Translations under genes and position numbers: made by a program
Shown: in pieces, positions 58,263 to 64,000 of the stretch
Layout of the letters: every line of letters starts with the position of its first letter
Numbering within the stretch: position 1 is the first letter of the stretch
The notes under the pieces: generated by a model
Databases searched by the model: none
The model's input: the letters and a program-made list of their open reading frames with translations, nothing else
What the model was told of the DNA's origin: nothing
NCBI GenBank assembly: GCA_905221605.1
Contig: CAJNDS010000120.1
Span: forward strand, 47,501-111,500
From: Symbiodinium natans
Taxonomy: Eukaryota > Sar > Dinophyceae > Suessiales > Symbiodiniaceae
DNA: 64,000 nt
Reading direction: 5' to 3'

Positions 58263-59930
58263 CCCCCGACTACGAAAACTACTGCTAGACTGCTACTACT
58301 GTTACTTCCAAGCGTTTGCTTGACAACCTCAGGATGCGGCAAATGAAGGTACAGGCCGGACAGCTTCTGCGCTTGGCCTCCCCTGGCATAGTGCAGGGTA
58401 GGCTCAAGTAATCTCAGGGAAGTCAAGGTGTACATAGGTACGTACACGTATCGACGCAGTACACCGGGAGTCTCTGAAGCTGGCCTTGCGGGCCTGCGAG
58501 TTCCTGCGAATCCTCGTCGAGGTCGATGCAAGTTGGAGAGTTCAGGGTCCTGGCAGGGGGTCACTCGACTCGGGCTGCAATCCGCAACCACCCAAAATGG
58601 ATTCGCATACGATTCGCGACGCCTGCCACCTATAGCTGCCCTGTTGGTGACTTTTTGCACGCGAATTATCGCTGACTACGGTTGAAGAACTTCCTGGAGT
58701 TGCGGCCTGTGCTATATCGATGTTATGCTCACTCGGATGAAGCCTGGGCAAGAAGCACCCCCTGCCTGAAGCCCGATTGCGGAGCCAAGTCGCCCCCACA
58801 GAGGCTGCACTTTTGCTGTGTGACATCATCGCAAAGCAGCGTGCCTCGCTGTCTGCTGCAGAGCTCCCGAATGCTACTGATCTCCAGAAACTGTTCTCCG
58901 GACACACATGCCATGATGAAGATTGACTCGAGCAAGAGTTGGCTCGAGCAAGAAGGCATGACTTCGAGCACCATTCTACGATTCTACCAAAGCGAGTATT
59001 CTGGGCCCTGAGTGCTGGGAGTCGGATACAGTGCTCCTCACTCAAGCCGATGGTCAACTAAGTTTGCAGCATTGAACACATGCGCGAGGGGCTGCAGTCA
59101 TCACATCTGGACTCTGGACTTGCTACTCGCCTAAACCGTGCATGGCTGTGCTGGGCTTGGAACGGTTCTTATTTGCAGCTTCTGCGAATGCCATGCTGGA
59201 GAGAAGCAAATTTGCACATAAGAGCATGGCTTGCGCAACTCAAGTATTCCAAGCACTGTGGATCCTGCATCTTCATGCATACAAAGCAAGCCACCATCAA
59301 GAACGCACACAGCAAGATTTACAAAGGCTCGACCATGCTCAATCCTACCTTAAACATCCTACCAGCAGGTTTCTCAATTATCCATGACCACGGCAAGAAA
59401 CAGATAAGCAATTGCAAGCATAAGCCATCTCGTGTTGCATCGCCGGCCTCTTCAAGCGAATCCTGCCAGGTACAATGCACGATGCATCCATGTTTTAATT
59501 TTGTAGTTCTGAGTTTGGTTACAATTGCCCAGCAGCGTGATCCCTCCCGGCCTTGAAGCCTCACCGTCGCTCCGCAACCGAACCCCCAAAAGCTCTGAGA
59601 GGTTCAGCGGTTCAGCTAAGCTTTTTGCGCAGTACCGCGGACAAGTGCAGCCTGGTGTAATGTCAGAACGTAACAGCAGCTAGCCACGTCTAGCCGTGCG
59701 ACAGGGCAAAAGGCAACGGAGAACCGAGCAGGGCCTCACAAAATGTCGAGATATGATGAGACAAACTAGAGTCAGGACTCTTCCGAGACCCGAAGCTCGA
59801 GAAATGCTCTTGCCCCATGGAATTCCAGGAGTGCCCGGCCGACTCTTCGACTCTTAAAAGATCCAAACCAAACGTAGAGACGCACCTGGAACTCCACCGA
59901 GTTTTTGTGTGTTCGCTCGCGCCTGGGTGT
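58262..59930. other. No gene recognised
   Basis: Short ORFs only. A minus-strand frame at 58729-58974 contains CSLCGGD but no further support for a gene. Confidence 0.4.
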
Positions 59931-59938
59931 TTCGGCGC

Positions 59939-62284
59939 TCACTTGCACAGCTCCTTGAGCTCCTTGGGGACAGGGCAGGGCTTGAACTTCTCGCCGGCGC
60001 CGAAGGTGAACTTGCAGGCGGCCTTGCCAGCCACACGGCCGAAGACCACGCAGTCCAGCAGGGAGTTGCCTATACTCCCCTTAGAACCTTCATAAAAATA
60101 TTTTAAATGCCCTCTTGGGTTTTATATGAACAAAAAAATAAGTCCCAAGGGGGATATGGTTGCCTCCCAAGCGGTTGTTGCCGTGGATGCCGCCCGCCGC
60201 CTCGCCAGCCACGTAGAGGCCAGGGATGACCTTGCCCTTCTTGTCAATGCACTCGGCATCCACCGTGCACTCCAGGCCACCCATGCCTCAGGAGTGGTGC
60301 TGGACTTGAGGATCGTGGTTCAGGATTCAGAATTCAGGGGTGGCTCTTTTTTATGCTTCATATCCCTTGCTTTGGCTGCTAAAGCGTCTTTGATCGTGTT
60401 TGTTGACGGATTGTCTCCAAGATGCAGTAGTGGATCACGGGGGTGATGATGGCCACGTAGAAGGGCTCGCTGGGAACCTTGGAGCCATCGATGATGTTGT
60501 GGAAGAACTTCTTGCCGCTGCCGGTCTTGCCGCTGGGCTCATCCCACGTCTTGCCGGATGGGTAGGCGGGGAACGGGCCGCCATCAGGGTCTTTTTCCTC
60601 AGATTCATGTCTGCGCCAACCAGAAAGACCCTCGATTTCTGTTTGCGACAACGTGCCAACTCTGCCAACTCTACCTAACAGGTCAGCTGACGTCACACTA
60701 CAGCACAAGAACAACTGAACTGAGTGCAAGCTTGCAAGGAACATGAAGTCAAGTGTGAGAACACGTTCAGCTGTGTTATTGCTTGCGACAACCTGCCATC
60801 TCCGCAAGACATAGCGGGGTTAAGACGCACAAGAAGAGCAGCTCAACTGACGTCGCACTGTAGCTCATGCGAATGAACTGATTGCGAGCTTGTAAAGAAA
60901 AACAAAGTTGAAGAGACATGTTCTGGACAGAAGAAGCGCGAAAACAAGAAATGGCGAACGCGCAGGGCAGAAACTAAAACAAGTACCCTGCACATGCCAG
61001 TGAGCGGGCTAAGAAGCTAAGACGCAAAGCTACTCACCACAGGAAACAGCTTTGGCTCATGATCACAGTGTCGCCTGCGTGCCAACTGTGAGATTCTAGA
61101 GACAACAGGCTACACCTAGGTTGGTGCGGCGTGACATGCAAAAACTCTGAACAGGATGCAAACTGCAACAACAGCCGTCTGGAGTCCTGCTTCTTGGCAG
61201 CTTCGAAGTGCTTCTGGTGGGCATCCACCAGCTTCTGCAGTGGCACGCCCATGTCCTTGGCGAGGTCCTCGCCGCTGGCGTAGAACTTCATGACGCCACG
61301 GCCGGTGTAGTGCTTGGCGTGCCAAATGATCTCGTCAGCTGCCGCCTTGTTCAGGCACAGGCGGAAGGGCGGCTTGTTCTTCCACATCTCACCGGTCACG
61401 TAGTCGCGGCGGCCCAGCTCGTTGCAGAAACGGTCCCCATTGGCGTCAAGGACGATGCCGCCAACACCGCGCAGGGCCTCGGCGGCCAGGAACTTGACCT
61501 TGGCATCTGGGTCGTCCGGCTTCACGAGGCCAGTCGGGTGCACCTGAACCCACTCGAGGTCGATGGTGGCAGCTCCGATGGCCTCCCCCATCTTGATCGC
61601 GTCGCCGGTGCAGTGCTCGCCGTTGGTGGTCGGCAGGTGCAGGAGGTCGGGTCGGTATGTGGCCAGCAGGGAGTCAGCGCCGAAGTCCGCGCCAAAGCCG
61701 CCGGAGGCCAGGACCATGGGGCCGAACTCCTTCACAACCTTGCCGGCCTTCTTGTACTCGCAACCCACAACGCTGGAACCGTTCTGGAGTAGCTTGTAGA
61801 CCTCAGCCTTGGTGATGATGCGGGCCCGGTTGGTCTTCTCCGCCACCTTCTCGAGCATCTGGATGAGGGCATAGGTGATGGTCATGCCTGGGAATCGTTC
61901 CTTGCCACGGTGCGTGCGCGGCTGGGAATGGCCACCGAGCCGGGCGACCAAGGACAGGTCCAGGTCAAACTTGTCCACCAGCCAATCGACGTCCGCGGCG
62001 CTGTTGGCGCACAAGACCTTGGCAAGCTCCGGCTTCTTGGCGCCGCCCTTCAGGGTGTCAGCGATGAAGATTTCCGCATTGTCTGGGATTGACTTGCCCT
62101 TCTGCGTCTTTGTTCCGGCGCCGTTGATGCCACTGGTGGCTTTCGTGCTGTTTCCGCCGCAGAAGGAGGACTTGTCCAGCAACACCGTGCGGCCGCCCAG
62201 CTCCACGACGGTGTTCGCGGCGGACATGCCAGCAAGGCCTCCGCCGACCACAATGACCTGGTTCGCTGGGAAGACGGCCGCCAT
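59939..62284 (-). CDS. Fumarate reductase flavoprotein (soluble, flavocytochrome c / OSM1 type), four exons
   Basis: Reduces fumarate to succinate with an FAD-bound flavoprotein, reoxidising NADH or FADH2; it helps redox balance under low oxygen. Exons on the minus strand: 62284-61187, 60597-60426, 60286-60164 and 60069-59939. Together they encode 507 residues with a clean ATG and TGA, close to the usual length. The FAD-binding GGGLAG lies at residues 14-19. The active-site landmarks of the family are all present: His249 in VQVHPTG, Arg293 in [11 protein letters not shown], His422 in PVIHYCMGG (across intron 2) and Arg462 in [12 protein letters not shown] (across intron 3). Intron 1 (589 bp) has a GA donor; introns 2 (139 bp) and 3 (94 bp) have GC donors; all acceptors are AG|G. 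Reading straight through exon 1 gives a false stop at 61034. There is no obvious N-terminal targeting signal, so a cytosolic protein is inferred. A homologous L-aspartate oxidase or succinate dehydrogenase is less likely, given the OSM1-like motif spacing. Confidence 0.93.
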
Positions 62285-62410
62285 GGCTTTTCGAACTTCG
62301 GACTGCGCTCTCTGCTTGTAAAACCCCCTGGTGGGCCTTGAGCAAACGTGGCTGTTTACATTGTGTTGCTTGTTTGTTGCGTCAAGAAGCTCTCTAACAA
62401 ACTCTCTTTT

Positions 62411-62453
62411 TAGTACTCTGTTCTCTCTTTTCTTTCTCTTTTTCTTTCGCAGG
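62411..62453 (+). promoter_or_regulatory. Strong splice-acceptor-like site on the plus strand
   Basis: A pyrimidine tract of about 35 bp (TTCTCTCTTTTCTTTCTC and onward) runs into TTTCGCAG|GGG, the classic form of a cis- or trans-splice acceptor. It faces away from the fumarate reductase gene and no plus-strand coding sequence follows, so it may be chance or belong to an unrecognised divergent transcript. Confidence 0.3.
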
Positions 62454-62579
62454 GGTCTGCGTCGAGTGAAGCCTCCAACCTGCGAGCGAGATCTGCAAGT
62501 CCATACGTAAACTGGTTGACCCCCCCCGCCCCTTTAGAGCATTTCAGCCGCTCACGTTCTTCTTCTGCCTAGTTGGTGT

Positions 62580-62870
62580 CTTCCTCTCGCACGCTCTCTC
62601 TTCTCCTTCTCCTTCTCCTGCTCCTTCTCCTCCTTCTTCTTCTGCGCGCTTGAGAGGACCCCTTTCTTTCTTTCTTTCTTGGGGGCGTGGGGCCCTTACG
62701 CGCGGGAGGCCCCCTTACGGGCGGGCCGTAAGGCCCCTTACGGGGGGGAAGGCTTAGAGGGGGAAGGCCCTTACAGGCCGTACGGCCACTTACCCCAAGA
62801 GCCACCAAAAGGCTTCAAAAGGCTTGAAAAGGCCCCCTAAAAAAGGGGGACCCCAAGACTTGCCCGTACC
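62580..62870. repeat. C/T-rich tract and CTTACGGG/GGCCC-rich repeats
   Basis: CTCCTTCTCC-type pyrimidines and a TTTC run to about 62680, then several imperfect copies of CCCTTACGGGCGGGCC in both orientations to about 62790, then CAAAAGGCTT repeats. Low complexity with local hairpin potential. No gene. Confidence 0.65.
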
Positions 62871-63190
62871 CGCAGTTAAAAATGCTATTTTTCAATATTG
62901 AAATCGATGGTTTTTGGCCTGTGCGCCTGCCCGGTATTCGGGGATCTTCGGATTTTCTCGGGGAGATGAGGTCGGGCTTGGCGCTTTTTCCCCCCCTCTC
63001 GGTCCTCTCTCACTCTCTCTCTCTTCTTCTGCCCAGCGAAGAGGCCCCCCGAAGAGGACCCCGGCCACGCTGGCCCGCTGCTCTGTCCGAGGTGAAAGTT
63101 TCGGGCACCGTGCGTTGACGGCCCCCAAACAGTGGTTTGAAGCGTTTCGTTGCCTCTCACAGAAAAAACGAGGCACTACACGGGTCCCCC

Positions 63191-63997
63191 TCACTTATGT
63201 TGCTCCCCCAGGGAAGCATCGTCTTGGTCTTCATCGTCAGCGTGTGGCTCATCCGACTGTGTATCGGGGACCCCCTGACAGAGGCCCTCCGTCGGAAGGT
63301 TCCACGGAGCCCCTGGCCCCAAAGGTGACGTTGAGCTTGCCGGAGTAGAGGTCGAAGTAGCCAGCGTTGTGTTACACAGCCCCTCCTGGCCCCCTTGCGG
63401 AAGGTCCTCCAGTTGTGGGTCCTTCGGCGACGTTGAGCATGCCGGAGTAGAGGTCGAAATAGCCATCGTTGTGTCACACAGTCCCTCCTGGCCCCCTTGC
63501 GGAAGGTCCTCCAGTTGTGGGTCCTTCGGCTCCCCGTGGCGAGACGATGGCGGCATGGCACTCATCGAGGTCGAGGTCGGTGCAGCCCCCAAGGTGGCCT
63601 TCTGCCCCTCACGGAGCGCAGCCAGCCGTCTCCATTCCGTCACCTCCTGGAGGAAGTTGCCGTAGTTAAGGGTCTCCCCTCGCTTGAGCGGGCGATGTCC
63701 CGGTCGCAGGAGGCAGTTCGGCCACGGCCTGGCCCCCCTGCGGGGTCTTGTCGGTTGTGGCGGTCCCCCTGGTGGCGCCGTCCATATACTGTGTCTCCCA
63801 AGTTGTTCAGCTGGCTCCGGTTGTGGTCCCCCTTCTTCCAGCTCCAGGACCTCCTCGTCTGTGGTGTGGTTCTCATTCTCGTCCAGGTCCTCGTCGTTCT
63901 TCTGCTCAGCGTTCTCGTCATGCCCCTTGTCCTGGTCCTCCCGCTCGTGTTGGTCCTCCGGCTCGGGCTCCTCCTCCTCCTCCGTCAGGTTGAACAT
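63191..63997 (-). CDS. Acidic hypothetical protein with two 34-residue repeats
   Basis: A 268-codon frame from an ATG at 63997 to TGA at 63191. Residues 5-60 are strongly acidic (EEEEEPEPED, DLDENENHTTDEEVLELEE). A basic, proline-rich segment follows, then a short helix-like region (LNYGNFLQEVTEWRRLAALR). The C-terminal half has two nearly identical 34-residue units beginning PKDPQLEDLPQGGQEGLC and ending in a Ser/Thr-rich TSTPA stretch. No domain is recognised. The start lies three bases from the window edge, so the protein or an upstream exon may continue outside. It could be a retroelement gag-like protein or a disordered nuclear protein. The opposite frame is shorter and less protein-like. 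Confidence 0.5.
   Translation of the reverse strand: MFNLTEEEEEPEPEDQHEREDQDKGHDENAEQKNDEDLDENENHTTDEEVLELEEGGPQPEPAEQLGRHSIWTAPPGGPPQPTRPRRGARPWPNCLLRPGHRPLKRGETLNYGNFLQEVTEWRRLAALREGQKATLGAAPTSTSMSAMPPSSRHGEPKDPQLEDLPQGGQEGLCDTTMAISTSTPACSTSPKDPQLEDLPQGGQEGLCNTTLATSTSTPASSTSPLGPGAPWNLPTEGLCQGVPDTQSDEPHADDEDQDDASLGEQHK
63331..63534. repeat. Two 102-bp tandem repeats
   Basis: 63331-63432 and 63433-63534 differ at only a few bases. The period is a multiple of three, so the copies add exactly 34 residues to the minus-strand protein. Confidence 0.9.
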
Positions 63998-64000
63998 GCG

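Noticed and set aside
57980-58660. 226-codon minus-strand ORF with a long polyvaline run
   Set aside because: The valines come from the (CTA)n repeat; the rest has no recognisable domain.
61034-61186. C-terminal tail of the uninterrupted fumarate reductase ORF ([15 protein letters not shown])
   Set aside because: This is intron 1 read through. The family continues with [12 protein letters not shown] from the exon at 60597-60426, and the tail has no similarity to it.

Overview
The window looks like nuclear DNA of a dinoflagellate, possibly Symbiodiniaceae or a relative. Five things point there. (1) Protein-coding genes are cut into small exons joined by introns with GC, GA or GT donors and an AG|G acceptor. 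(2) A degraded double copy of the dinoflagellate spliced leader lies at 926-950 on the minus strand. (3) There are CCCTAAA (TTTAGGG-type) telomere-like tracts. (4) A PPR gene has the dinoflagellate style of repeat. (5) Most of the sequence is non-coding, with long tandem duplications and many microsatellites. No bacterial-style operon, rRNA, tRNA or CRISPR array was recognised.

Layout. 1-2.9 kb: decayed coding fragments (a Cys-rich retroelement-like piece and a frameshifted coiled-coil protein), the spliced-leader relic and short tandem repeats. 2.9-15.1 kb: a direct tandem array of about 3.03-kb units (five copies, the first internally deleted, the last more diverged), ending in a 100-N assembly gap. 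15.2-21.2 kb: a pyrimidine tract and low-complexity DNA, no gene recognised. 21.26-22.23 kb: a 978-bp element with terminal inverted repeats and a perfect 8-bp target-site duplication. It sits against a small TMEM14-like membrane protein gene (22.2-22.5 kb, minus). 22.6-36.7 kb: no gene recognised with confidence. 37.2-39.6 kb: a five-exon PPR protein gene (minus). 39.8-45.4 kb: microsatellites and a telomere-like tract. 45.5-56.0 kb: an ATP-dependent DNA ligase (LIG1-type) gene on the minus strand, split into at least 22 small exons; this is the largest gene in the window and simple ORF calling misses it. 59.9-62.3 kb: a complete four-exon soluble fumarate reductase / flavocytochrome c-type flavoprotein gene (minus). 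63.2-64.0 kb: an acidic, repeat-containing hypothetical protein (minus), possibly continuing past the window.

All five genes with some support (TMEM14-like, PPR, DNA ligase, fumarate reductase, acidic repeat protein) lie on the minus strand. That fits the unidirectional gene blocks reported for dinoflagellates. They do not form a pathway: one would act in organelle RNA processing (PPR), one in DNA replication and repair (ligase), one in redox metabolism (fumarate reductase). Exon boundaries were worked out by eye from protein-family conservation and splice dinucleotides; no search or transcript was available. Several ligase exons remain unlocated.
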